From positions 1,426,001 through 1,490,000 of the forward strand of contig NZ_CP082780.1 of the NCBI RefSeq assembly GCF_019915265.1: a stretch of 64,000 nt of DNA, written 5' to 3'. The DNA is from Bacillus aquiflavi (GTDB taxonomy: Bacteria; Bacillota; Bacilli; Bacillales; Cytobacillaceae). A program made the position numbers and the translations under genes. The notes beneath the pieces were generated by a model. That model was not told the origin of the DNA, did no database searches, and saw only the letters and a program-made list of their open reading frames with translations. Each line of letters begins with the position of its first letter. Positions within the stretch are counted from its first letter, which is position 1. Positions 17,390 to 25,941 of this stretch are shown in pieces.

Positions 17390-17876
17390 AGAACAAAACT
17401 AAGAAATTGATATTGTTAACTGTAAGCACTTGGTTGTATTGTAGGCAACAAATGCTTTTTTGGTGCGTCCGGCATGCGCATGAACTATAGGAACCTACAG
17501 GTTAGCTAGGAGCAAGGGTGTCAACATGGTGATGCGGAATCTAAAGGAAGCTGAAAATAAATATCGCAAAAATTGAATTGAAAACTCATGAGAGCTGGAA
17601 TATGAAACATCAAAACGGAGTTGGACAAGGTGATCTGCATTATATCGAGAGCAACTGTCGACTGGATATTCTTTGATCCCGATTGTTGGAATGGAAACGA
17701 AGTCACTTGGTGAAATTTATTCACAATGTTTTCAGTGAAGAGTAGTTAACTAAGGATGCAAATAAACTAAAAAATAGACCATTAAAAGCCATAAAAAAAG
17801 GTAATAAGCAATCAAATACGGTGATGTGAGATATCGGAGAGTTAGTTGTTTTTTTCTACTTGAATTAAAGCTTTAG
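17390..17876 (+). pseudogene. Remnant of second toxin linker copy
   Basis: No intact gene. Around 17643-17760 the sequence CGAGAGCAACTGTCGAC, then GATTGTTGGAATGG, AAGTCACTTGGTGAAAT and GTTTTCAGTGAAGAG repeats, with drift, the toxin segment at 12364-12480. It is a second, decayed copy of the linker/toxin junction of an LXG gene, as left after recombination between tandem toxin cassettes. Confidence 0.6.
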
Positions 17877-17938
17877 AATGGTTTTACCAAAAATGGGCAA
17901 TGTAACAAATAAGTGAAAAATAGTTGGAGGTTATTTTC
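17877..17938 (+). repeat. Upstream region of the secreted-protein gene (original copy of 11881-11942)
   Basis: Same 62-bp sequence as at 11881-11942, here directly followed by the GTG start of a gene, so this is the copy in its natural place. It holds the GTTGGAGG ribosome site. Confidence 0.85.
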
Positions 17939-18691
17939 GTGAGAAAAGAGCTGTTATTTGCTTATACTGCATTTTTTTTAATGTCCATTATTGCAATTAC
18001 AGGTGCGTACGCAGAAGAGGAAGCTAGTATGATCATCATTTCTAAAGATAAAATCGATGTGACAGGGGATGGGAAAAAAGAGATAATTTATGTAAAGGGT
18101 CGACAACTAGAAAGAAAAACAAATTTTTTAAATGAAGTTTATTTAGAAGTTCAAGATTCTCATCAAAATACATATTCAATAGATTTAGGCAGTGGATATA
18201 AGCCGAAGCTTATTTATCAAGATTTTAACGGCGATGGGACAAAAGATATATTTGTTAAAATTTCGACTGATAAAGGTGGTAAGGTGACGAATCATTTCTT
18301 GTATACATTAGCAAATTTTACAGTTGAAAATTTAACTGTTCCCCAGTCACAGACGATTAATGGAGAATATCAAGATAATTATCAAGCATTTATCTCAGTA
18401 GATGAAACGAAAAAAACATATGAGCTCGATTTAACATCGCAGAAGAATGAGTTTGATCAACTCGGTTTATATCAAAATGGAAAATTAATGATCCCAACCG
18501 AGCTCATCGTAAGTCCATATTTAAAATTAAAGCCTGTAAAAATGAACGGAGAGCAATACGGATTAAGAGGAATTCAACAAGTAAGAGGAATTGATGATCA
18601 GACGATTGCCTATTTGAAATCAACGTGGGTTTATAAGGACAAAAGTTGGCAATTCGTTAATAGCTGGGTCGAAAAGAAAAAACAAGAATAG
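17939..18691 (+). CDS. Secreted protein with FG-GAP/VCBS-like calcium-loop motifs
   Basis: A 250-residue exported protein: basic start, hydrophobic segment (about residues 5-22) and a likely cleavage after GAYA. Two loop motifs, DVTGDGKKEI and DFNGDGTKDI, resemble the calcium-binding loops of FG-GAP/VCBS blades. The rest is beta-rich and ends with a lysine tail. No catalytic motif is visible. GTG 17939 is set by TTGGAGG 8 bases upstream. It follows the accessory island and was probably next to parC before the island arrived. Its exact role is unknown. Confidence 0.75.
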   Translation: MRKELLFAYTAFFLMSIIAITGAYAEEEASMIIISKDKIDVTGDGKKEIIYVKGRQLERKTNFLNEVYLEVQDSHQNTYSIDLGSGYKPKLIYQDFNGDGTKDIFVKISTDKGGKVTNHFLYTLANFTVENLTVPQSQTINGEYQDNYQAFISVDETKKTYELDLTSQKNEFDQLGLYQNGKLMIPTELIVSPYLKLKPVKMNGEQYGLRGIQQVRGIDDQTIAYLKSTWVYKDKSWQFVNSWVEKKKQE

Positions 18692-18764
18692 GCAGCAGTC
18701 ACGTACTCAAAATTTGAACATACCATAAAGTAAGCAATTTTGATTGGAAGGAGCGTTGATAAAA

Positions 18765-19241
18765 ATGAGTTCTTTCGATCCTGAAAAATTAACTGTTTCG
18801 TGTATTCCACCTTCTACAAGATTTCGTCCTGTACATGGCCGCAGATATACATTAACCCGTTGTAATATAACAGATAGCCATTGTTTACACATTGGTTACG
18901 ACTATCATATAAATAAAGACGAAAAAAAGCGAGATCAAGTATTAGCGGAATGGATCCCTCAAATGGGACAAATCGTCTTATGGGTAAAAGTTTTTGTTGA
19001 CGATGGTCAAGATGATGAACAAAGTGCTAAAATTCGATTTATGATTTTTAAGAAAGAAACAAGCCAAGCATTAAAAGCATTCGTTAACGGAGATCAGCAG
19101 TTTTACGTACATTTCCCATGGCTGCTTGACTCACCAATATATCTTCAATTTGAATCCGCTTATCGTCAGTTTCAACAAGTCAACTATATGGGGACACCTC
19201 GTCAATATATTGCCAAGCCAATAAAACAGCCAGTTTCTTAA
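18765..19241 (+). CDS. Staygreen-domain protein
   Basis: A 158-residue cytoplasmic protein matching the Staygreen family (first known from plant Mg-dechelatase). Recognisable blocks are FDPEKLTVSCIPP at the start, RRYTLTRCNITDSHCLHIGY, DQVLAEWIPQMGQ, FMIFKKETSQALKAFVNGD and FESAYRQF. Bacterial members occur in Bacilli without chlorophyll and their natural substrate is not known. ATG 18765 follows GGAAGGAGCGTTGATAAAA. It lies 73 bp after the secreted protein, same strand. Confidence 0.8.
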   Translation: MSSFDPEKLTVSCIPPSTRFRPVHGRRYTLTRCNITDSHCLHIGYDYHINKDEKKRDQVLAEWIPQMGQIVLWVKVFVDDGQDDEQSAKIRFMIFKKETSQALKAFVNGDQQFYVHFPWLLDSPIYLQFESAYRQFQQVNYMGTPRQYIAKPIKQPVS

Positions 19242-19350
19242 TAGCTGGTTTGTACCTTAAAGTCCCTGTAATTTTTTTCGTTAATGCCGAAGAAAAAAAG
19301 AATATATTTTTATTTATATTATTTTGAATTTATGTTAAAGATTGATTAAA

Positions 19351-19428
19351 GACAAGAAACGCTTATCAGTCGAGGCGTGCAGCACGAATCGAAAGCGAAT
19401 AGAACAAGGATCGTTTGTCAGCAGGTTG
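19351..19428 (+). repeat. Dispersed imperfect-palindrome repeat, short copy
   Basis: Contains GAAACGCTTATCAGTCGAGG, GCGAATAGAACAAGG and TCGTTTGTCAGCAGG. Flanks carry a direct near-repeat, GATTGATTAAAGACAA on the left and GATTTTTTAAAGACAA on the right. Confidence 0.8.
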
Positions 19429-19491
19429 AAAAGAGTACGATTTTTTAAAGACAAACCAGACTCTGCGTTCAGTTGAATAAGAAAAAAATTT

Positions 19492-19530
19492 GGACCACAC
19501 ATTTAGATATGTCTACTATGTGTGGTTCCT
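19492..19530. terminator. Terminator hairpin
   Basis: GGACCACACAT and ATGTGTGGTTCC pair, followed by TTTTATT; it lies downstream of modB and of the Staygreen gene. Confidence 0.75.
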
Positions 19531-19601
19531 TTTATTATCAACTATTTCATCAATCCAACCTAAAATATATTTTTCTATGTACTCTTTTTGCTTGTGGTCA
19601 T

Positions 19602-20255
19602 TTATTTTAACATCGATGTCATAAGTAACATAAAAAAAGAGATAATTAAAATTGAAATAACCCAAAGCCAAGCAAGCTGAATATTGCCTGAATCAAGGGC
19701 AACATAAATTGCAGTTGGTGTTGTCTGAGTTTTTCCGGGAATATTACCTGCAAACATAAGAGTTGCCCCAAATTCACCGAGTGCCCTTGCAAAACTTAAA
19801 ATAATACCGGAAACAATTGCGCGCATTGCTGCAGGAACAGTAATATATATGAAAACTTTGAATTCACTTGCCCCATCAATTCTAGCAGCTTCCTCAATAT
19901 CGCGATCAACATTTAAAAAGCCAGCTTTTGCTGATTGATACATGAGGGGGAATGCAACGATCGTTGATGCAATAACTGCCGCCCACCATGTAAACATAAG
20001 CTGTTTGTTGAAAAGCGATTCAATAAAAATTCCAATGGGACTATTGTTCCCGAAAATAATAACGAGTAAAAAACCGACAACAGTTGGCGGTAAAACGAGA
20101 GGTAGCATAAACAGCGTTTCAACAATTATTTTCCCTTTAAATTGAACCCGTGTCATCAATCTTGCAAAGATTATTCCTGTAAAAAAAACGATGATAATTG
20201 ATACCGATGCTACTTCAAGCGAGAGCTTAACCGGTTCCCAAAAATAATGAGCCAT
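19602..20255 (-). CDS. modB: Molybdate ABC transporter permease ModB
   Basis: Inner-membrane channel of the molybdate importer, 217 residues with about five to six membrane segments. It carries the permease EAA-type loop (EAARIDGASEFKVFIYITVP followed by a G at the expected place) and the ModB feature FARALGEFGATLMFAGN. It starts 6 bp after modA in the same operon. No ATP-binding modC follows; the next features are a terminator and the Staygreen gene on the other strand, so the ATPase must be elsewhere. Confidence 0.93.
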   Translation of the reverse strand: MAHYFWEPVKLSLEVASVSIIIVFFTGIIFARLMTRVQFKGKIIVETLFMLPLVLPPTVVGFLLVIIFGNNSPIGIFIESLFNKQLMFTWWAAVIASTIVAFPLMYQSAKAGFLNVDRDIEEAARIDGASEFKVFIYITVPAAMRAIVSGIILSFARALGEFGATLMFAGNIPGKTQTTPTAIYVALDSGNIQLAWLWVISILIISFFMLLMTSMLK

Positions 20256-20261
20256 TTAATC

Positions 20262-21056
20262 TCAATCCAATACTTTAAAACCGTATTTTATAAAAATATC
20301 TTTTGCTTCTTTTGATTGTAAAAATGTAAAAAACTCGACTGCCTCTTCTTTATGTTTTGAATTTTCGATAATACCGGCAGGATAAATAATTGGATCATGA
20401 CTTTCTTTATTTGCAGTCGAAACGATCATAACGTTATCAGATGTAGCGGCATCTGTTTTATAGACAATTCCTGCATCTACATTGCCAGTCTCAACATATG
20501 TTAGAACTTGGCGAACATCTTTAGCAAATACAAGTTTACTCTCAACCTGATTCCAAATGTTTAAAAAGCCAAATGTTTGCTTAGCGTACTTTCCAGCTGG
20601 AACGGATTCAGGTGTACCGATAGAAATTTTCTCTACTTCCTCATTTGTTAAATCTTCAAACGTTTTTATTTGTTTAGGTGAATCTTTATATGTAATGAGT
20701 ACGAGTTCATTACCAACAAGGTTTTTACTATTTTCATCTGCTATGAGTCCTTCATTTTTTAAAAAATTAAATTTATCTTCTGATGCTGAAATGAAGAGAT
20801 CAACGGGAGCACCTTGAGAAATTTGCTGTTGAAGAGCACCGGAACCGCCAAAATTAAATAAAAGTTTAATGTTTTTATTATCTTGCTCATATAGATTTTT
20901 CATTTCTTGCATTACTTCATTAAGACTTGCGGCCGCTGAAATTGTTATTTCCTTTTTTGGCGCATTAGATACTTCTTTCTCTTGTGAGGTTGAGGAACAA
21001 GAGGTAAGAGAAATGAGTACGATTAATAACAATAGAGAGATGACGATTTTCTTCAT
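20262..21056 (-). CDS. modA: Molybdate-binding lipoprotein ModA
   Basis: Substrate-binding subunit of the molybdate importer, anchored outside the membrane. 264 residues: signal peptide with lipobox LTSC, then the ModA pattern ISAAASLNEVMQEM, FNFGGSGALQQQISQGAPVD (Ser and Tyr/Asp oxyanion contacts expected) and IGTPESVPAGKYAKQ. ATG 21056 is set by GAGGAGGAATTAAA. The molybdenum it brings in would serve the molybdopterin formate dehydrogenase at 56251. Confidence 0.93.
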   Translation of the reverse strand: MKKIVISLLLLIVLISLTSCSSTSQEKEVSNAPKKEITISAAASLNEVMQEMKNLYEQDNKNIKLLFNFGGSGALQQQISQGAPVDLFISASEDKFNFLKNEGLIADENSKNLVGNELVLITYKDSPKQIKTFEDLTNEEVEKISIGTPESVPAGKYAKQTFGFLNIWNQVESKLVFAKDVRQVLTYVETGNVDAGIVYKTDAATSDNVMIVSTANKESHDPIIYPAGIIENSKHKEEAVEFFTFLQSKEAKDIFIKYGFKVLD

Positions 21057-21244
21057 TTTAATTCCTCCTCGGATTTTCTTGAACATCTTCTTATTTATAG
21101 GCTTGAGTAAAAGAAGTCATTTTCTGCAAGATTGACAACGACATTTGCCGGAGACAAAAATAGTACGATCATTTATAAATGCAACTAGTTTCATTATAGT
21201 GAAATGTAATTAAATAAAACAGTCACTTTTTTTGAACATAAAAA

Positions 21245-21271
21245 AACAATCGGTGCAATAAGCCGATTGTT
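21245..21271. terminator. Terminator hairpin between modA promoter region and aldehyde dehydrogenase
   Basis: AACAATCGG and CCGATTGTT around TGCAATAAG. The same 3' arm, CCGATTGTTTTTT, recurs at 21398-21410 on the far side of the repeat. Confidence 0.7.
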
Positions 21272-21272
21272 C

Positions 21273-21380
21273 AAACTATTGACAAACGCTCGCTTTCTTC
21301 GTTGTCAGCTCATGAATTATATGTCTATTCGCTTCCGCTTTGTGCAGCGCGCCTTAACTGACAAGCGTTTTCAATCAGTT
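21273..21380 (-). repeat. Dispersed imperfect-palindrome repeat, full-length, reverse
   Basis: A 108-bp copy from ACTATTGACAAACGCTCGC to GACAAGCGTTTTCAATCAGT, with TTCGTTGTCAGCTCATGAAT inside. It is flanked by an inverted pair of terminator arms (AAAAAACAATCGG left, CCGATTGTTTTTT right), so the whole locus can fold as one long hairpin. Confidence 0.85.
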
Positions 21381-21416
21381 TTTTTGGAATTTCCACCGAT
21401 TGTTTTTTGTAATTTT

Positions 21417-22901
21417 TTATTTCATTGATACCCAAACGCTTTTAACTTCTGTGTAATTATTTAAAGCGTATGAGCCCATTTCACGGCCTATTCCAGACTG
21501 TTTGTATCCTCCGAACGGAGAAGCTGCATCTAGCATGTTGTAGCAATTGATCCAAACCGTTCCTGCTCTCAGTTTACTTGCAATATAATGAGCTTTGCTA
21601 ATATCTTTAGTCCAAACACCGGCTGCCAGGCCATATGGGCTATTATTTGCTCGTTCAATTAATTCGTCAATGTCTTCGTATGGAAGGGCAGAAATAACCG
21701 GGCCGAAGATCTCCTCTTTCGCGATTGTCATCTCATCTCGAACGTCTGCAAATATCGTCGGGGAGACAAAGTAACCTTCTTCATAAGGTTTTGTTCCGCC
21801 TGACACTAGCTCAGCGCCTTCTTCTAATCCCTTTTCAATGTAGCTAAGTACTCTGTTTTGTTGTTCATTAGAAACGAGTGGACCGATTTCCGTTTCTGCG
21901 TTAATCCCTGCACCTTGTTTGATCTTTTCTGCCTGGGAAGCCATATCTGCTAAGACGTTATCAAATTGTTTCTTTTGAATAAATACGCGTGATCCGGCAC
22001 AGCAAACTTGACCTTGGTTAAACATGACTCCGTTTAAGGCACCAGGAATTGCTTTCGTTAAATCTGCATCAGGTAAAATAATATTTGGTGATTTGCCACC
22101 TAATTCTAATGTTACTCTTTTTAAAGTACGGGACGCACGTTCCATAATAAGCTTCCCTACTTCTGTAGAACCGGTGAAGGCAATTTTATCGACAAGCGGA
22201 TGATCTACGAGCGGCTGTCCCGCTGTTTCCCCAAAACCAGGAACGATGTTTATAACGCCTGGCGGGAATCCGGCTTCTTCAATTAACTCTGCTAAGTATA
22301 GAGCTGAGAGCGGTGTTTGCTCTGCAGGCTTTAAAATCACAGTACACCCTGCTGCAAGAGCAGCTCCGAGTTTCCACATTGCCATTAATAATGGGAAGTT
22401 CCAAGGGATAATTTGCCCAACAACCCCGACTGCTTCATGCCGTGTGTAGTTTAAATACGATCCATTAACGGGAATCGTTTGCCCGACGATTTTCGTTGTC
22501 CAGCCTGCGTAATATCGAAGATGTTCAACGGCTAGAGGAACATCGGCATTTAATGTTTCTCGGATAGGTTTTCCGTTATCTAACGTTTCTAATTGGGCTA
22601 ACTCTTCTTTATTTTGCTCCATTAAATCAGCAAGCTTATACATAAGGTGGCTTCGCTTTGCAGGTGTCATTTTTGACCACGGGCCTTCATCAAAGGCTTT
22701 TCTTGCAGCTTTTACCGCTAAATCAATATCTTCCGGTCCTGCTTCGTAAACTTTTGCCAATGTTTCTCCGGTAGCTGGATTTGGGGTGTCAAATGTTTTT
22801 TGTGATTTACTTTCAACAAACTCTCCATTAATATAAAGTTTCTTTGTACCTCTCAAAAAACTTGCAACCTTCTTTTTCAGTTCAACTGTTAGTTGACTCA
22901 T
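21417..22901 (-). CDS. NAD(P)-dependent aldehyde dehydrogenase
   Basis: Oxidises an aldehyde to its acid with NAD(P). 494 residues, the normal ALDH length. Motifs: IPWNFPLLMAMWKLGAALAA, GFGETAGQPL, FTGSTEVGK, the glutamate motif LELGGKSPNI, the catalytic-Cys motif FNQGQVCCAGSR and EEIFGPV, ending near SPFGGYKQSGIGREMG. It most resembles Bacillus DhaS-type enzymes with broad aliphatic aldehyde use. ATG 22901 follows AAAGGAGGCATTCG. Monocistronic by layout. Confidence 0.93.
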   Translation of the reverse strand: MSQLTVELKKKVASFLRGTKKLYINGEFVESKSQKTFDTPNPATGETLAKVYEAGPEDIDLAVKAARKAFDEGPWSKMTPAKRSHLMYKLADLMEQNKEELAQLETLDNGKPIRETLNADVPLAVEHLRYYAGWTTKIVGQTIPVNGSYLNYTRHEAVGVVGQIIPWNFPLLMAMWKLGAALAAGCTVILKPAEQTPLSALYLAELIEEAGFPPGVINIVPGFGETAGQPLVDHPLVDKIAFTGSTEVGKLIMERASRTLKRVTLELGGKSPNIILPDADLTKAIPGALNGVMFNQGQVCCAGSRVFIQKKQFDNVLADMASQAEKIKQGAGINAETEIGPLVSNEQQNRVLSYIEKGLEEGAELVSGGTKPYEEGYFVSPTIFADVRDEMTIAKEEIFGPVISALPYEDIDELIERANNSPYGLAAGVWTKDISKAHYIASKLRAGTVWINCYNMLDAASPFGGYKQSGIGREMGSYALNNYTEVKSVWVSMK

Positions 22902-23108
22902 CGAATGCCTCCTTTAATAAATGCTTAATAACATCGTGACGTTTCTCTATTAATTAGGAATAACGCTAGATGCCTTAAGAGTTTAAAACGCCCATATCAA
23001 TGTTAACATTATCAAAATAGATGTTCAATTATTACTATTACAAATTTTCTGATAAATAACGACACCATTTTTCAACATATTTTCATATCTATAGCCTGAA
23101 ATCTTTCC

Positions 23109-23151
23109 AAATCGTAGACAAAAGGAGAACAGCACCTTTTGTCTACGATTT
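23109..23151. terminator. Perfect 17-bp terminator hairpin
   Basis: AAATCGTAGACAAAAGG and its exact complement around AGAACAGCA; it ends the histidine kinase reading frame on the minus strand. Confidence 0.85.
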
Positions 23152-23157
23152 AAACTC

Positions 23158-24531
23158 TTATAAATCGTGATTCAACACAATCTTGAAACATGTTCCCTTA
23201 TTTAATGTGCTCTCTACACTAATACTCCCATTATGTGCCTCGACAAGTTCTTTAACAATTGCAAGCCCAAGCCCTTTTCCACCAGAAGCACGCGCTCGTG
23301 ACTTATCAACTCGATAAAAACGCTCAAAAATATAAGGGAGGTGTTCTTTCGGGATTCCTTGTCCTTCGTCCTTTATATAAAAATAAGTTTTGTTATCCAA
23401 TTCAGATACTTCAATTGTAGTAGTTGAATTTTGTTCAGAATATTTTAATGCGTTATCTAATAAATTTAAGATGATTTGCTCAAAACGGATTGGATCAACG
23501 GAAACGATGTGATTTTTAGAACATTTCACCTCAAGTTGAATCTCTCTGTTGTAAAAGGCTGGAGCCATTTTTGTGTGAATTTTTTTAAAAAAGGAACAGA
23601 TTTCAATGTTTTCTTTATGAATCGTGAACGTATTTTCATCAATTTTTGCAAGCTCGAATAGCTCTTTAATTAAGTTGGACAGCCGAATACTTTCTTCATA
23701 AATAATATTTAAATACTTTTGTCTATCTTTTTCAGAAATATGATGTCGTCTCGTAATATCTGCATACCCTTTTACATATGTTAAAGGTGTTCTAAGCTCA
23801 TGGGAAATACTTGCTAAAAATTCATTTCGCTCTAGCTTTAAATAATTTAAGTCATCTGCTAAAACTTGGATCGACTTTGCTAAATCTCCAAGTTCATCAT
23901 CTCCAAGCTTTGGCAAGGATACTGTAAAATCTCCTTTACTCATTTCTTTTGTAGCTTTTTTCATTTTAATAAGCGGTTTAGTTAACATATTTGTTAAAAA
24001 GGTGATCGTAATGATCATAAAAAGGATCGCTAGTAAACCGGCTAATAAGAAATGACGGTTCAGCTTTGATATTAAATCTTGAACGGTTTCTGTATTTTAA
24101 AACATGTATACATAACCTTTAGTCGTCTCGTCAATTGTAAATGGACTGACAGTTGCTATATACGGTTTTGATTTCCAGTCATTTACTAAAATAGCACCTT
24201 TTCGCGGAATGTTGTCTCGTTTAATTGAAAAAATATCATACATTTCAGCGGTTATTTCTTCGGATGCTTTCATTAGCTTTCCATCTAAATCGGTAATAGC
24301 TACATGTGTTTCGCCTTGTGATTCCATTAAAGCGATATGGTTAATTGTTTCTTCTTCAAATGAAATTTCCAGCACGTCGCGATGATTATTTCCTCTAGCT
24401 TGTAAAGCTGCTAATTCTTCATCTACTCGAGAATGAACAATCCCTTTATGAAGATAGAAAAAGAGAATCGTTTCCATTCCGAAAATAATAAAAAAAAACA
24501 ACAATCCGAGCTTAAAAGAAAGCTTATTCAT
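23158..24531 (-). pseudogene. Membrane sensor histidine kinase, interrupted by TAA
   Basis: From ATG 24531 the frame gives an N-terminal membrane segment and an extracellular sensor (about residues 20-135), then VYMF and a TAA at 24099-24097. The same frame continues with [17 protein letters not shown], a second membrane segment, HAMP, HisKA ([13 protein letters not shown]) and HATPase_c ([29 protein letters not shown]). One base change (CAA or AAA to TAA) explains the break. No response regulator gene adjoins it. As read, the cytoplasmic kinase could only be made from an internal start (e.g. ATG 24018). Confidence 0.85.
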
Positions 24532-24758
24532 TATTTATCACCCAGTAATGAAAGTATTAAAAAGCATTGCTAAAATGTTTAACAATTATCCGTTGATATT
24601 ATTTTAGTGTATTTTTAATAATGTAACAAACTGATAGAGGAATGAATGTTTTTTACGGTTTGTTTTCAATATTTATGTTGAAAATAATCTGAATTTACTT
24701 TATTATTCAGTAATTAACTGCAAATATACGAACAATGATTGATTGGGGTTGTGTTAAT

Positions 24759-25160
24759 ATGCCTATAACAAAAAGAATATTTATCATTTTGGCCCAGCTG
24801 TTATTTCTTATCGTGATTCATCAGCTTGGCAATTTAACTGTTACCTTTCTACATTTGCCTCTTCCCGGGAATGTGATGGGAATCATTTTTCTTTTTATTT
24901 TATTATTAACGGGTGTGATAAAACTTAGCTGGATTGAAGAAACGTCTGTTTTTTTAATTAAGCATTTAGGTTTCTTTTTTATTCCCATTTCCGTTGGCTT
25001 AATGACGCTCGGATCGATTTTTCTTGAAAATGGAATTTTTTTAATTATTGTTTTAGTGACAAGTGCATTTATAGGTATTTCAGTGACCGGTTTGTTTACA
25101 CAAAGCTTGGCTAAAAGGAAAGTGGGGACTTCTGATGAGCATCATCATCACACTGTATAG
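24759..25160 (+). CDS. LrgA/CidA family holin-like membrane protein
   Basis: A 133-residue protein with four membrane segments and the LrgA/CidA blocks LPLPGNVMGIIFLFILLL and FFFIPISVGLM, with a His-rich end. Such proteins pair with an LrgB/CidB partner and are linked in Bacilli and staphylococci to cell lysis or to pyruvate and small-organic-acid transport. The start is taken as ATG 24759 (weak site GGGGTT upstream). It overlaps the next gene by 26 bp and forms an operon with it. Confidence 0.85.
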   Translation: MPITKRIFIILAQLLFLIVIHQLGNLTVTFLHLPLPGNVMGIIFLFILLLTGVIKLSWIEETSVFLIKHLGFFFIPISVGLMTLGSIFLENGIFLIIVLVTSAFIGISVTGLFTQSLAKRKVGTSDEHHHHTV

Positions 25161-25821
25161 TATGACCATTACGATCGGGAGTTATCTTTTTTCAAGAATG
25201 ATCTCAAAAAAATATGGGTCGCCGTTAACATCTCCCGTTTTTTTAAGTACAGTGTTCGTTATTATTATTTTATTGTTCAGTCATATCTCTTACGAAGAGT
25301 ACAGCTTAGCGAAAGAAGTGTTAACATTTTTACTTGGTCCCGCTACAGTGGCATTAGCTGTACCACTATATAAGCAGCGAAAACAATTGCTTCGATATTT
25401 AATTCCAGCCTGTATTGGATTAATAACTGGAACAGTTTCAACCATTTTCTCCGCATTGTTTTTAGCTAAGCTTTTTCAACTTTCAGACTGGGTGATGAGA
25501 GCGCTCAGTTTAAAATCGATTACAATTCCAGTTGCTTCAGAAGTAGCAAAAATAATCAAAGGTGATGAAGTTCTTGTAGCAGCGTTTGTAATGACAACAG
25601 GTATGATTGGGGCAATGTTTGGTCCATGGCTTATGAATGTCATAAAAATTAATGATCCATTTTCTAGAGGATTATCAATGGGAACAATTGCTCATGGTAT
25701 TGGAACAGCAGAGGTGGTGAAGGAAGGAGAGCTGCAAGGCGCAATTTCAGCAGTAGCAATGGGGTTAGCCGCAATTTTCACATCTCTAATCATTCCATCA
25801 ATCATTACTTATTTGATTTAA
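25135..25821 (+). CDS. LrgB/CidB family membrane protein
   Basis: The 228-residue partner of the preceding gene, with about six to seven membrane segments. Family blocks include LGPATVALAVPLYKQ, LSLKSITIPVASEVAKII, TGMIGAMFGPW and RGLSMGTIAHGIGTAE. ATG 25135 lies inside the end of lrgA, showing translational coupling. A terminator follows at 25826. No LytSR-type regulator is adjacent; the broken histidine kinase diverges from it but no partner regulator is seen. Confidence 0.9.
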   Translation: MSIIITLYSMTITIGSYLFSRMISKKYGSPLTSPVFLSTVFVIIILLFSHISYEEYSLAKEVLTFLLGPATVALAVPLYKQRKQLLRYLIPACIGLITGTVSTIFSALFLAKLFQLSDWVMRALSLKSITIPVASEVAKIIKGDEVLVAAFVMTTGMIGAMFGPWLMNVIKINDPFSRGLSMGTIAHGIGTAEVVKEGELQGAISAVAMGLAAIFTSLIIPSIITYLI

Positions 25822-25825
25822 ATCG

Positions 25826-25863
25826 AAAAATAGAGCTCTTTAAAAAAGGAACTCTATTTTTTT
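25826..25863 (+). terminator. lrgAB terminator
   Basis: AAATAGAG(C)TC with GA(A)CTCTATTT around an A-rich loop and a T run. Confidence 0.7.
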
Positions 25864-25941
25864 ATGCAGAAGGATTTGAAAATTCGGAAATTAATACTTT
25901 GTTTTGCAATATACTTTTATAAAAAAGGAGGATGATCACGA

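Noticed and set aside
24097-24099. TAA in the histidine kinase (and in mscS at 37692 and 2Duf at 29468) as stop-codon recoding
   Set aside because: No known bacterial system inserts an amino acid at TAA in this group, and other genes in the window end normally with TAA. They were treated as nonsense lesions.
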